Positions 33,254 to 43,033 are shown, counted from the stretch's first letter. The stretch is DNA of 64,000 nt from Allobosea sp. (GCA_024231975.1 JAAEQB010000052.1:48900-112899); one strand, 5' to 3'. The notes: a model not told the origin generated them from the sequence alone. Made by a program: numbers and translations.

Positions 33254-34311
33254 GCGATTTCCCACACCAACCCCGGCCGCATCGGCCGGAAGCGCTCCTC
33301 GGGCAATCCAGCCTGCTCTAGCGCGATCGTGAGCGCCTCCGGCGGGCGGGTGACGCCCTCGTCGGTGAGCTGGAAGGTGCCCCAATGGTGGCCGAGCGCC
33401 TGCTCGGCCCGCAATGAGCGCATTACCTTGACCGCTTCTTCCGGGTTCATGTGGTTGTCGCTCATGAACCAGCGCGGCTCATAGGCGCCGATCGGCAGCG
33501 CCGCCAGCCGGAACGGACCATGCTCCTGGCCGAGCCGCTCATAGAGCGAGCCGTCATGATAGCCGGTGTCGCCGATGTGGAAGAGCTTGCCGGCCGGCGT
33601 CTCGATCACGAAGGAGCACCATAGCGCCATGCGCCGGTCGAAGGCGCCGCGGGCCGACCAGTGATAGCTCGGCACCAGCGTCGCGGCGACCTTGTCGGAC
33701 AGCTCCAGCCGCGCGCCCCAGTCATGCGCCTCGGCCCGCATGCTCGCCTCGCGCGCCCTAGCGATCACATCGTTGCCGAGCGGCATGATCATGCGCGGAT
33801 TGTCGCGGGCATGGACCAGCGCCAGCGTCTCGACGTCGAGATGGTCGTAATGATTGTGCGTGACCAGCACGATGTCGATCTTCGGCAGGTCGGCGAAGGC
33901 GACACCGGGGGCGTTCACCCGCTTCGGCCCGAAGAAGGAAAACGGGCTGGCGCGCTCCGAGAAGACCGGGTCGATCAGGATGTTGAGGCCGGCGACCTGG
34001 TAGAGGAAGGAGGCGTGGCCGAGGTGGACAACACGCAAGCCCTCGACGCGGGCCGGCGGCTTGTCCTGCGGCGGCGCCTCGTATTGCGCCGGGAAGGCCT
34101 CGCGCTCGCGCTTCGAGAACTGCCAGCGCAGCACGTCGGCCAGCCCCTTGGTCACCGGCCGGCCATCCGTGAAGATCAGGCCGTCGAAATGGTCGCTGAC
34201 CGGGCCCTGGTAATAGGGGTTGCGCGAGCGCGCATAGGAGGCCCAGGCGAAGCCGGAGGAGCCGAGAAGGGCGGGGATGCCGAGGAGGCGCAGGAGCTTG
34301 CGGCGTGTCAT
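33250..34311 (-). CDS. MBL-fold metallo-hydrolase (UlaG/NAPE-PLD-like)
   Basis: A 353-residue hydrolase with an N-terminal hydrophobic leader (MTRRKLLRLLGIPALLGSSG), so exported or membrane-anchored. The metal site is THNHYDHLD, with the second-shell HIGDTGYHDG and GHHWGTFQLT near the C terminus. The family (lipid-linked metallo-beta-lactamase fold, NAPE-PLD-like) hydrolyses phosphodiesters or lactones. The GHASFLYQVAGLNILIDPVFS stretch (in pieces) is typical. Substrate unknown. Its start lies 53 bases from the methyltransferase gene upstream. Confidence 0.88.
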   Translation of the reverse strand: MTRRKLLRLLGIPALLGSSGFAWASYARSRNPYYQGPVSDHFDGLIFTDGRPVTKGLADVLRWQFSKREREAFPAQYEAPPQDKPPARVEGLRVVHLGHASFLYQVAGLNILIDPVFSERASPFSFFGPKRVNAPGVAFADLPKIDIVLVTHNHYDHLDVETLALVHARDNPRMIMPLGNDVIARAREASMRAEAHDWGARLELSDKVAATLVPSYHWSARGAFDRRMALWCSFVIETPAGKLFHIGDTGYHDGSLYERLGQEHGPFRLAALPIGAYEPRWFMSDNHMNPEEAVKVMRSLRAEQALGHHWGTFQLTDEGVTRPPEALTIALEQAGLPEERFRPMRPGLVWEIA

Positions 34312-34364
34312 GGCATCGAGAAGTTGGGTGCCGGCGGCGCAGCGTCAAGGCCACGCCGTCCGTT

Positions 34365-34964
34365 TCAAGACAACTTGATCGCCGTCGCGTGCAGCCAGCG
34401 TGTCGGCTCCTGGTCGTAGCCGCCGCCCAGATCCTCCGCGATATCGAGGCGGCTCCAGCGGCCCTCGCCATAGGCCGTACGCAGCCACGCGGCGTCCGGA
34501 TAATTGTAATAGCGGCCGAAGCGGTCGCGGCCTTCCGCTTTGCCGGCCTTGTAGCTGGCATAGAAGACACCGCCCGGCCGCAACGCCCGATGCACCCTCG
34601 CGACGATGCCGGGCAGGGCGGGGCGCGGGACATGCAGCAGACAGGCATTGGCCCAGACGCCATCGAAGGCAGCATCCGCCACGAGATCCTCGAACAGCAG
34701 TACCGAGACCGGCCGGCCGAGCCGCTTTTGCGCCTCAGCGGCGAGTTCGGGCGAGCCGTCGGTCGGGCTGACGTCGAGGCCGAGCGCGAGCAGGGCTTGG
34801 CTGTCCTGCCCGCCGCCGCAGCCGAGTTCGAGCACCTGGCCACCGGCCGGAATCAGCTCGGCGAAATGGCGCAGCCGCGCTTCGCCGAGTTCGCGGGTGC
34901 GCCCGGCATAGATCTGCGCCTCGGCCGCATAGAAGCCGAGCGTATCCGCGTCGCGTCCGCTCAT
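34365..34964 (-). CDS. Class I SAM-dependent methyltransferase
   Basis: A 199-residue small methyltransferase. The SAM-binding glycine motif is VLELGCGGGQDSQALL near residue 45-60, with DVSPTDGSPELAAEA for the acidic second strand and FDGVWANACLLHVPRPALP for the post-II motif. The C-terminal half is rather short, giving no hint of substrate. It lies 10 bases from the LysE-like gene upstream and 53 from the hydrolase downstream, all on the minus strand, so a three-gene unit is likely. Confidence 0.87.
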   Translation of the reverse strand: MSGRDADTLGFYAAEAQIYAGRTRELGEARLRHFAELIPAGGQVLELGCGGGQDSQALLALGLDVSPTDGSPELAAEAQKRLGRPVSVLLFEDLVADAAFDGVWANACLLHVPRPALPGIVARVHRALRPGGVFYASYKAGKAEGRDRFGRYYNYPDAAWLRTAYGEGRWSRLDIAEDLGGGYDQEPTRWLHATAIKLS

Positions 34965-34974
34965 GCGTGGTTCC

Positions 34975-35601
34975 TCAGTTGTTGCCCGAGCGCACCGCGA
35001 CGGTGGCGATGCCAGCGCCGATCAGCAATGTGCCGCCGGCCTTGTTGAACAGGCCGATCGCGCGGGGATTGCCGACGAGAGTGCGGGCGCGCGAGGCGAC
35101 GAGCGCATAGCCGAAGGCGTTGGCGAAGGCGAGGGTGATGAAGGTCGCCTCGAAGATCAGCATCTGCGTCCAGAAATCCGCCTTCGGGTCGAGGAACTGC
35201 GGCAGGAAGGCGACGAAGAAGGTGATGCTCTTCGGGTTCAGCGCCGTCACCAGCCAGGCATGGCCGAGCATCTTCAGCGCCGAGCTCGCATCCCGGCGCG
35301 GCTCGGCGTTCAAGCTGCCGCCGGCACGGAAGAGCTTGACGCCGAGATAGATCAAATAGGCCGCGCCCGCCCATTTCAGCGCGGTGAAGATCGCGGCCGA
35401 GGTCGCCAGCAGCGCGCCGACGCCGAGCATGGACAAGGTCATCGCGGTGAAGTCGCCGAGCGCGACGCCGACCGCCATCGGCAGGGCGGTGCGCCAGCCC
35501 TGGCCGAGCGCATAGGAGATCACCAGCAGGATGGTCGGCCCGGGGATGACGAGGAGGACGGCGGTGGCGGCGGCGAAGGCGGCCCAGGCTTCGAAGGTCA
35601 T
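34975..35601 (-). CDS. LysE-family amino-acid exporter
   Basis: A 208-residue six-helix permease of the LysE/RhtB type, expected to export amino acids across the inner membrane. The signature is IPGPTILLVISYALGQGWRT, followed by LTALNPKSITFFVAFLPQFLDP-like sequence (NPKSITFF). It is a paralogue of the LysE protein encoded between leuC and leuD, from which it differs clearly. It is upstream of a methyltransferase gene by ten bases. Confidence 0.9.
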   Translation of the reverse strand: MTFEAWAAFAAATAVLLVIPGPTILLVISYALGQGWRTALPMAVGVALGDFTAMTLSMLGVGALLATSAAIFTALKWAGAAYLIYLGVKLFRAGGSLNAEPRRDASSALKMLGHAWLVTALNPKSITFFVAFLPQFLDPKADFWTQMLIFEATFITLAFANAFGYALVASRARTLVGNPRAIGLFNKAGGTLLIGAGIATVAVRSGNN

Positions 35602-35701
35602 GATGTGATGGCTCCGCTAAAAACCAGAGCCATCACCAGAGCAGGGCGCTTGTAAAGCGGAAAATTTGGCGGCGCGCTGGCGCCGCCACGATCGGGCTGC
35701 C

Positions 35702-36121
35702 TTAGCGGCCAGCGCCGTTGATGATGCGGCAGAACGCGGTGCGAATGTAGGCCTCATCGGAGACCTGGCCGGACTGGAGCTGGTAGAAAATCTCGACGAT
35801 CGTGCCATTGCCGGCCTTGCGCGCGGTTCCCTGAAGGCGCTGCAGCCGGCCCGAACCGGCGCCGTCCTTGAAGCCCGTCACGGTCCCTTCCTCCTGGTCG
35901 ACCGTGACGTCCGAAAAGCCTTCCGCGGCCATACCGCGCTTCAGCCCGTTGAGCGCCTTGGCCGGAGCGGCTTTGACGATGCCGGAGGCGCGATAGTTGA
36001 TCCCGGTCAGGAAGGGTTCGCCACCGGCAGCGAATGTCTTCTCGCAGCTCTGGGCGAGGGCGCCGGTCGCGCCAGAAAGCAGGAACAGCGCGATCCCGGC
36101 GCAGGCAATAGTCGTCTTCAT
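35702..36121 (-). CDS. Exported hypothetical protein
   Basis: A 139-residue protein with a signal peptide (residues 1-23, ending GALA before QSCEK). Two cysteines (near the mature N terminus, SCEKTF, and near the C terminus, AFCRIING) are likely to form a disulfide in the periplasm. The middle has a duplicated small beta-alpha pattern (GFSDVTVDQEEGTVTGFKD). No known family comes to mind. It is 67 bases downstream of a CAP-domain lipoprotein on the same strand. Confidence 0.7.
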   Translation of the reverse strand: MKTTIACAGIALFLLSGATGALAQSCEKTFAAGGEPFLTGINYRASGIVKAAPAKALNGLKRGMAAEGFSDVTVDQEEGTVTGFKDGAGSGRLQRLQGTARKAGNGTIVEIFYQLQSGQVSDEAYIRTAFCRIINGAGR

Positions 36122-36188
36122 CGTTCTCAATCCCATCTCGAATCGGCGGCGCCGACGGCGCCGCGCATTTGTCGATGTCTGGGCCGGT

Positions 36189-36776
36189 TTAGAGCGGCGC
36201 GCCCCAGCGGAAGGTCGTCGTCCCGCTGCCGCGCACCGGCACCAGCGGCCCTGCCGACATTTCCTGCCGCTTTTCCGGCTCGCCGGCGAGCACCAGCGTC
36301 CACCAGGCGCCGTAGCGGGTCTGTGGGTTCTTCGCCAGCGCGAGGCCGATGCGCGTCGCCTGCGGCATCGAGAGATTGGCCTCGTGGCCGGACGATTTCT
36401 TCCAGCCGTCGAAGGCTTCCTGTGTCGAGTAGTAGCCGGCACCGAGATTCTCGGCGGCGCGCACCGTGTCGAGGCCGGCGGCGTTGACGCGGGAATTGAA
36501 GCTGCCGGCGGCGCTGTGGGAGAGATCGTCGCTGGCAGCCATCGCATCGGACTGGCGCTGGGCCATCGCGGTCAGCGTCGAATCGAGCCGGACCGGGGCG
36601 AGGCCCTTGCCGGCGCGATAGGCGTTGAGGATGCGCACCGCCTCGGCCGGATCGGCCTTCACCGCCGCAAGGCGCTCGACCTTGCGTGGGTTCGGCGCGG
36701 TGGTCTCGCGCTGCGCCCCGGCACAGCCGGCCAGAAGCAGGGCGATCAGGAGGGCTGCGCCCGAATGTCTTGTCAT
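36189..36776 (-). CDS. CAP-domain (SCP/PR-1-like) lipoprotein
   Basis: A 195-residue lipoprotein. The lipobox LLAGC gives Cys18 as the acylated residue. The mature part carries a bacterial CAP domain: ILNAYRAGKGLAPVRLDSTLTAMAQRQSDAM-type helix, HSAAGSFNSRVNAAG, ENLGAGYYS, and GWKKSSGHEANLSMPQATRIGLA near the middle (all short pieces). The His/Glu pocket of CAP proteins appears in LSHSA, AENLG and SSGHEAN. It should sit at the inner face of the outer membrane. Function of bacterial members is unknown. Confidence 0.88.
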   Translation of the reverse strand: MTRHSGAALLIALLLAGCAGAQRETTAPNPRKVERLAAVKADPAEAVRILNAYRAGKGLAPVRLDSTLTAMAQRQSDAMAASDDLSHSAAGSFNSRVNAAGLDTVRAAENLGAGYYSTQEAFDGWKKSSGHEANLSMPQATRIGLALAKNPQTRYGAWWTLVLAGEPEKRQEMSAGPLVPVRGSGTTTFRWGAPL

Positions 36777-36866
36777 GCGATCGATCTCGGCGTTTGCTGT
36801 CGCCCGATGAGCCTGGGCTGGGAAAGTCGGGCGCGCTTAGCGCAGCCTCCGCCGGGAGAAAAGCCC

Positions 36867-37259
36867 ATGAGCGATGACGAACAGGCGATCCGTGAGCTCG
36901 TCGAGACCTGGATGGGCGCGACCAAGGCGGGCGACGCCGAGACCGTGCTTGGCCTGATGAGCGACGACGTCGTCTTCATGGTTCCCGGCGCGGAGCCCTT
37001 CGGCAAGGAGGCCTTCGCCGCCGCGCTCAAGGGTATGGGGATGATGACGATCGAGGGCCGCAGCGACATCCACGAGCTCGCAGTGCTCGGCGACATCGCC
37101 TATCTACGCAACCAGATCGAGATGACGGCGACCGCGCCGGACGGCAAGGCGACCCGCCGCTCCGGCTGGACGCTGACGATCCTGCGCAAGGGACCGGACG
37201 GGCGCTGGCGGCTCTCCCGCGACGCCAATTTGCTGACGACGCAGTCCGGAGCGCCTTGA
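36867..37259 (+). CDS. SnoaL/NTF2-like protein (SgcJ/EcaC-type)
   Basis: A 130-residue protein of the NTF2-like fold. It begins DDEQAIRELVETWMGATKAGDAETVLGLMSDDVVFMVPG in pieces, exactly the opening of the SgcJ/EcaC oxidoreductase-like family, and ends with WRLSRDANLL. Members are small cytosolic proteins, some binding or isomerising hydrophobic ligands; no catalytic dyad can be assigned. The ATG at 36867 follows GGGAGA. The longer upstream frame overlaps the CAP lipoprotein and is rejected. The next gene starts three bases after its stop. Confidence 0.88.
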   Translation: MSDDEQAIRELVETWMGATKAGDAETVLGLMSDDVVFMVPGAEPFGKEAFAAALKGMGMMTIEGRSDIHELAVLGDIAYLRNQIEMTATAPDGKATRRSGWTLTILRKGPDGRWRLSRDANLLTTQSGAP

Positions 37260-37262
37260 GCG

Positions 37263-37820
37263 ATGGTCGACTTGATCCACATTGAAGAAGACAGTTGGGG
37301 GCTTCGCAACCTCTATCCGCTGGCAGCTGAAGGCCATGTGCTGGGCGATATGAAGGCTGCAACCGCGGCCGACGAGCGCAATCGTGATCCAACAGGTTTC
37401 GGCTGGTCGGATGTTCACGTCATCACTCCGCCATCGATCAGCTATCTCGACATGGAGCTTCGTCTTGCCGATGCGGCCGCGGCCCTTGAGGGGATCATGC
37501 CGAGGGTAAAGCGCTTCTACGCTACCGCTAGCGCAGGGTTCGAACCAGGCGAACGAGATCCTTTCGGCTCTTACGACGAGGACGCGTGGTGCTTCGGCCG
37601 CGGAGTGCATTGCTTCATGAAACTCGATGTCGAAGGGGATCTCGTCAAAACAATTTGGTTCAATCTCTCCAGTGATGATCCTTCGGACATTGCGGCCCTA
37701 AGGCGCAGCATTGAGGCCATCGACAAGTTGGCGCCGAGCGTCGTCTCCGACTACCTGGAAGAAGTGGTAGGCCGTGCCGGAGACGCCGCCTTTCTGGACC
37801 GATATCTCGATCCGCCTTGA
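37263..37820 (+). CDS. Hypothetical protein of lower GC
   Basis: A 185-residue protein, only three bases downstream of the SnoaL-like gene yet with visibly lower GC and more relaxed codon use. It reads as a soluble, acidic globular protein (IHIEEDSWGLRNLYPLA, AWCFGRGVHCFMKLDVEG, DYLEEVVGRAGDAAFLDRYL). This style matches the many small immunity-type proteins of polymorphic toxin systems, but no toxin gene is seen. It is followed by a 200-base gap. Function not known; transfer is plausible. Confidence 0.65.
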   Translation: MVDLIHIEEDSWGLRNLYPLAAEGHVLGDMKAATAADERNRDPTGFGWSDVHVITPPSISYLDMELRLADAAAALEGIMPRVKRFYATASAGFEPGERDPFGSYDEDAWCFGRGVHCFMKLDVEGDLVKTIWFNLSSDDPSDIAALRRSIEAIDKLAPSVVSDYLEEVVGRAGDAAFLDRYLDPP

Positions 37821-38022
37821 CTTTCGCCGCATTTACCCGCTTTAACGCGCGCATTCGTTTCGCCGACATCGCCGAAACCTCATCCGCCGACCGGGCCGCC
37901 CAGCGGCTTTCATGAGCCCGGAGGTCAACGCCCGACAGCGCGTCTGCGCCCTCGGGCGCGAAACCGTTTGGCGGATGACTGACGCGATATCGGCTTCTTG
38001 AGGCCAGGCAAAGCAGGACCGC

Positions 38023-39603
<1,581 letters not shown>

Positions 39604-39631
39604 TTTTCCGTTCAAACCAAAGGAAAGACCC

Positions 39632-39985
39632 ATGTCCCTCAAGATCCGCCTGACCCGTGGCGGCGCCAAGAAGCGCCCGTACTACCGCATCGTCGTCGCC
39701 GACGCCCGCTCGCCGCGCGATGGCCGCTTCATCGAGAAGATCGGCGCCTATGACCCGATGAAGGCCAAGGACTCGCCGGAGCGCGTCGTGCTCGACCTCG
39801 AGAAGGCCAAGGCCTGGATCGCCAAGGGCGCCCAGCCGACCGACCGCGTCCTGCGCTTCCTCGATGCCGCCGGCGTCGCCAAGCGCCCGGCCCGCAACAA
39901 CCCGAACAAGGCTGTTCCCGGCGACAAGGCCAAGGAGCGCGCCGAGAAAAAGGCCGAGAAGGCCGCCGCTCCCGCGGCTGAGTGA
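39632..39985 (+). CDS. rpsP: 30S ribosomal protein S16
   Basis: Primary assembly protein of the small subunit, 117 residues. The family start SLKIRLTRGGAKKRPYYRIVVAD (in pieces) and GRFIEKIGAYDP, with WIAKGAQPTDRVLRFL, are intact. The last 35 residues are a Lys/Glu/Ala tail (DKAKERAEKKAEKAAAPAAE) not found in the short E. coli form but usual in the order. It follows ffh by 28 bases with AAAGGAAAG as ribosome-binding site. A palindromic repeat separates it from rimM. Confidence 0.97.
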   Translation: MSLKIRLTRGGAKKRPYYRIVVADARSPRDGRFIEKIGAYDPMKAKDSPERVVLDLEKAKAWIAKGAQPTDRVLRFLDAAGVAKRPARNNPNKAVPGDKAKERAEKKAEKAAAPAAE

Positions 39986-40002
39986 GCTGCGTGAGCCTCT
40001 CC

Positions 40003-40095
40003 CGTCATGGTCGGACTTGTCCCGACCATCCACGTCTTCCGTCCCTCAAGGTCGTATTCAAGACGTGGATGCTCGTCACAAGGACGAGCATGACG
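40003..40095 (+). repeat. Intergenic palindromic repeat, family B copy 2
   Basis: Second copy of the CGTCATGGTCGG...GAGCATGACG element, same orientation as the one at 15058-15156, sitting between rpsP and rimM. The core CCACGTCTT and AAGACGTGG arms are intact. It might act as a processing or attenuating hairpin within the operon. Confidence 0.85.
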
Positions 40096-40151
40096 AACTG
40101 GAGAGGCGTCGCGGCCTTGCGGTCTGACGGTCTGTTCCGGAAGAGCCATCG

Positions 40152-40673
40152 ATGAGCGACGATCTCGTCCTGCTCGGCATCGTCGGCGCGCCGCATGGCG
40201 TGCGCGGAGAGGTCCGGATCAAGACCTTCACGGCTGATCCGCTGGCGCTCGCCGAATACGGCCCGCTCGTCGACGAGAAGGGCCGTCGCTTCGAGATCGC
40301 CGACATCCGTCCCGCCAGGGAAGTGGTCGTCGCCCGGCTCAAGGGCGTGACTAGCCGCGAGGCGGCCGAGCTCCTGAACGGCGTCAAGCTCCATATCGAG
40401 CGCTCGCGCCTGCCCGCGCCCGAGGACGAGGACGAGTTCCTGCAGGCCGATCTCGTCGGCTGCAGCGTCATCGGGCCGGACGGCGCCGTCCTCGGCACCG
40501 TCACCGCCGTCGCCAATTACGGCGCCGGCGACCTCATCGACATCGAGACGCCGGATGGCCGCTCGGTGCTGATGCCCTTCACCAAGGCCTTCGCCCCGCG
40601 CATCGACATCGCGGCCAAGCGCATCGAAGCCCTGCCACCCGCCGGTCTGTTCGAGGATGATGATGCTGCCTGA
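40152..40673 (+). CDS. rimM: Ribosome maturation factor RimM
   Basis: Binds S19 and helps maturation of the 30S head, 173 residues. The N-terminal beta-barrel opens with LLGIVGAPHGVRGEVRIKTF (in pieces), and the PRC-barrel includes YGAGDLIDIETPDGRSVLMPF near residue 120-145. The typical DFLQADLVGC-like linker is FLQADLVGC. The start follows CGGAAG. Its 3' end overlaps the HAD gene by 17 bases. Confidence 0.96.
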   Translation: MSDDLVLLGIVGAPHGVRGEVRIKTFTADPLALAEYGPLVDEKGRRFEIADIRPAREVVVARLKGVTSREAAELLNGVKLHIERSRLPAPEDEDEFLQADLVGCSVIGPDGAVLGTVTAVANYGAGDLIDIETPDGRSVLMPFTKAFAPRIDIAAKRIEALPPAGLFEDDDAA

Positions 40674-41334
40674 GACGCCGGCCAAGGGCCTGATCTTCGA
40701 CATGGACGGCACCATCGTCGACAATATGCGCTACCATGACGACGCCTGGGAGGTCTGGTACCGCAAATACGGCCTGCCCTTCGAGCGCGCGACCTTCTCC
40801 GCCCGCACCGCCGGCATGGCGATCTCCGACATCATCGGCCCGCATTTCCCCGGTGCCGACGCGGCCGAGCTCGACCGGCTCGCCGAGGAGAAGGAAGGGC
40901 TCTACCGCGAGACCTACGGCCCGCTCGTCAAGCCGCTCGGCGGATTGATCGACCTGCTCGACCGGGCACGCGACCGTGAGGTCCCGATGGCGGTCGGCAC
41001 CGCCGCTGCGCCGCCGAATATCGCGCTGATCCTCGACACGCTCTCTTTGCGCCAGCGCTTCGCCACCATCGTCTCGCCGAGCCAGGGCTATCCCGGCAAG
41101 CCGCATCCCGACATGTTCCTGGCTGCGGCCGAGCGCATGGGCATCGCCCCGGCCGACTGCATCGTCTTCGAGGATGCGCCGAACGGCGTCGAGGCGGCCC
41201 GCCGCGCCGGCATGCGCGCCGTCGCGGTGCTGACCATGCTCCCGGCGGAGGCCTTCGCTGCCTTCGACAATGTCATCGCCCGCGTCGACGACTATGCGGC
41301 GCTGAACGGCAATCCGGCGCTCGCCTTCGCCTGA
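40657..41334 (+). CDS. HAD-superfamily phosphatase (beta-PGM-like)
   Basis: A 225-residue HAD subfamily IA hydrolase. The nucleophile motif is IFDMDGTIVDN near the start, a four-helix cap follows (about 20-90), motif II is in AVGTAAAPPN, Lys in GYPGKPHPDMF, and motif IV in CIVFEDAPNGVEAARRAGM (in pieces). Substrate may be a sugar phosphate or phosphoglycolate. It starts inside the last codons of rimM, so its translation is coupled to the ribosome-maturation operon, a placement that is not usual for rimM-trmD. Confidence 0.9.
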   Translation: MMMLPETPAKGLIFDMDGTIVDNMRYHDDAWEVWYRKYGLPFERATFSARTAGMAISDIIGPHFPGADAAELDRLAEEKEGLYRETYGPLVKPLGGLIDLLDRARDREVPMAVGTAAAPPNIALILDTLSLRQRFATIVSPSQGYPGKPHPDMFLAAAERMGIAPADCIVFEDAPNGVEAARRAGMRAVAVLTMLPAEAFAAFDNVIARVDDYAALNGNPALAFA

Positions 41335-41427
41335 CAGGCGGTTTAGGCTGCCCACTCCATGAAGCAGGCTCACTGTACCAGCTCCATCGCGTTCCCCCTG
41401 ATCTGAGGCAGGGAACGCAAGACCGGA

Positions 41428-41459
41428 CGGGCATCGGCAAGGCCGATCGCCCGCGTTTT
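41428..41459 (+). terminator. Probable rho-independent terminator after the HAD gene
   Basis: A stem GGGC-ATCGGC / GCCGAT-c-GCCC with loop AAG and one bulged base, followed by GCGTTTTC. It lies about 95 bases after the HAD stop and 55 before the CatB start. An 8-bp GCGTTCCC/GGGAACGC hairpin (41389-41418) stands just ahead of it. Confidence 0.55.
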
Positions 41460-41513
41460 CCTGTGTCTTTCGGCCGGCGGCTCCTCAAGAGCGCCAGCCA
41501 TTGCGAGCTGAAC

Positions 41514-42149
41514 ATGACCAACTTTTTCGAGAGCCCGTTCAAGGGCATTCCGCTCACCGAGCAGGTGCGCCATCCCAACATCGTCGCCGGGCGCTACAGC
41601 TATTATTCCGGCTATTATCATGGCCACGGCTTTGACGACTGCGCCCGTTTCCTGCTGCGGCATGAAGGTGCCGACCGGCTGATCGTCGGCAGCTTCTGCT
41701 CGATTGGCTCCGGCGCTGCCTTCATCATGGCCGGCAATCAGGGCCACCGGAACGACTGGGTCAGCACCTTCCCGTTCCATTATGTCCCGGACGAGCCGAA
41801 CTTCGCCGGGGCGCGAGACGGCTATCTCCCGGCCGGCGATACGGTGGTCGGCAACGATGTCTGGATCGGTTCGGAAGCGATCGTCATGCCCGGCGTAAGC
41901 ATCGGCAATGGCGCAGTGATCGGCACCCGGGCGCTCGTCACCCGCGATGTCGAGCCCTATGCCATCGTCGGCGGCAATCCGGGCAAGCTCATCCGCAAGC
42001 GCTTCGACGAGGCGCGGATCGCGCTGTTGCTCGAAATGGCCTGGTGGGACTGGAGCGACGAGCATCTGCGCGATGCGATGGCGCTGCTGACCAGTGGCGA
42101 TATCGAGGCCCTCCATGCCTATTGGTGCGAGAGTGTCCGAGAGGCCTGA
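41514..42149 (+). CDS. CatB-type (xenobiotic) acetyltransferase
   Basis: Left-handed beta-helix acyl-CoA transferase of 211 residues, the length of type B chloramphenicol acetyltransferases and Vat proteins. It carries YSYYSGYYHGHGFDDCARFL near the N terminus, GSFCSIGSGAAFIMAGNQGHRNDW with the catalytic His, and the hexapeptide repeats VVGNDVWIGSEAIVMPGVSIGNGAVIGT (in pieces). The ATG at 41514 matches the family start. It lies between a HAD gene and trmD. Members include real antibiotic-resistance enzymes and many uncharacterised chromosomal versions, so resistance cannot be asserted. Confidence 0.9.
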   Translation: MTNFFESPFKGIPLTEQVRHPNIVAGRYSYYSGYYHGHGFDDCARFLLRHEGADRLIVGSFCSIGSGAAFIMAGNQGHRNDWVSTFPFHYVPDEPNFAGARDGYLPAGDTVVGNDVWIGSEAIVMPGVSIGNGAVIGTRALVTRDVEPYAIVGGNPGKLIRKRFDEARIALLLEMAWWDWSDEHLRDAMALLTSGDIEALHAYWCESVREA

Positions 42150-42211
42150 GGCTGTTGTTGGCGGTCGCGCTCGACTGGTGACGCGGCCGCCATTTCATGC
42201 CAGCAGAGGCC

Positions 42212-42931
42212 ATGACCTTCCGCGCCAGCGTCCTCACCCTCTATCCCGAGATGTTCCCCGGCCCGCTCGGCGCTTCGCTGGCGGGCGAGGGGCTGCGCAC
42301 GGGGCTCTGGTCGCTGGAGGCGCACCAGATCCGCGAGCACGGCATCGGCCGCCATCGCAATGTCGATGACACGCCGGCCGGCGGCGGCGCCGGCATGGTG
42401 CTGCGCTGCGACGTGCTGGCGGCGGCGATCGACGCCGCGATTCCGGCAGGCGATGCTCGGCCGCGCCTGTTGATGTCGCCGCGCGGCCGGCCGCTCAGCC
42501 AGCGCATGGTGCGGGACTACGTTGCCGGCGAGGGCGTCGTCATCGTCTGCGGCCGCTTCGAGGGCGTCGACGAGCGCGTCATCGAGGGACGCGGCCTGAC
42601 CGAGGTCTCGGTCGGCGACTACATCCTGTCAGGCGGCGAGATGGCGGCGATGGTGCTGCTCGACGCCTGCGTGCGCCTGATTCCCGGCGTGATGGGCAAG
42701 GAAGCCTCCGGTACCGAGGAGAGCTTCGAGAACGGGCTGCTCGAATACCCGCATTACACCCGCCCGCGCGAATGGGAGGGCAGGGGCCTTCCCGAGGCGC
42801 TGCTCTCCGGCGACCATGCCCGTATCGCGAGGTGGCGGCGCGAGCAGGCGGAGAGGATCACGCGGGAGCGGCGGCCGGATCTCTTGAGCGCTTCTTCCCT
42901 CGGGGGAGAAGGTGGCAGCGCGAAGCGCTGA
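42212..42931 (+). CDS. trmD: tRNA (guanine37-N1)-methyltransferase
   Basis: SPOUT enzyme that methylates G37 in tRNAs reading CNN and CGG codons, 239 residues. The start is FRASVLTLYPEMFPG. The knot motifs are LLMSPRGRPL, VIVCGRFEGVDERVIEG and SVGDYILSGGEMAAMVLLD. The ATG at 42212 follows CAGAGG. The last dozen or so residues (LSASSLGGEGGSAKR) come from the intergenic repeat that begins at 42891, so the native C terminus has been replaced or extended. rplS, its usual partner, is not downstream. Confidence 0.96.
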   Translation: MTFRASVLTLYPEMFPGPLGASLAGEGLRTGLWSLEAHQIREHGIGRHRNVDDTPAGGGAGMVLRCDVLAAAIDAAIPAGDARPRLLMSPRGRPLSQRMVRDYVAGEGVVIVCGRFEGVDERVIEGRGLTEVSVGDYILSGGEMAAMVLLDACVRLIPGVMGKEASGTEESFENGLLEYPHYTRPREWEGRGLPEALLSGDHARIARWRREQAERITRERRPDLLSASSLGGEGGSAKR

Positions 42932-43027
42932 CGGATGAGGGAAGGGAGGCGCAAGCGGCCCTTTTCGTCTCACCCGGTCGAACCGCCCTCATCCCCTGCC
43001 GGACCTTCTCCCCCGAGGGGAGAAGGA
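42891..43027 (-). repeat. Intergenic palindromic repeat, family A copy 2
   Basis: Reverse-complement partner of the 10648-10791 element, nearly the same over its whole length, including CTTCTCCCC/GGGGAGAAG ends and the GCCGGACCTTCTCC block. Its first 41 bases are the coding 3' end of trmD, and its far end lies six bases from the stop of the rhodanese gene. Confidence 0.85.
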
Positions 43028-43033
43028 AGCGCG

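Noticed and set aside
37537..37546. GGTTCGAACC, which looks like a tRNA T-arm
   Set aside because: No acceptor or anticodon stem fits around it, and it lies within an open hypothetical coding frame.
37821..38022. The 202-base gap before ffh as a site for 4.5S RNA
   Set aside because: No long imperfect hairpin with the conserved SRP-RNA loop is visible; I see nothing definite there.
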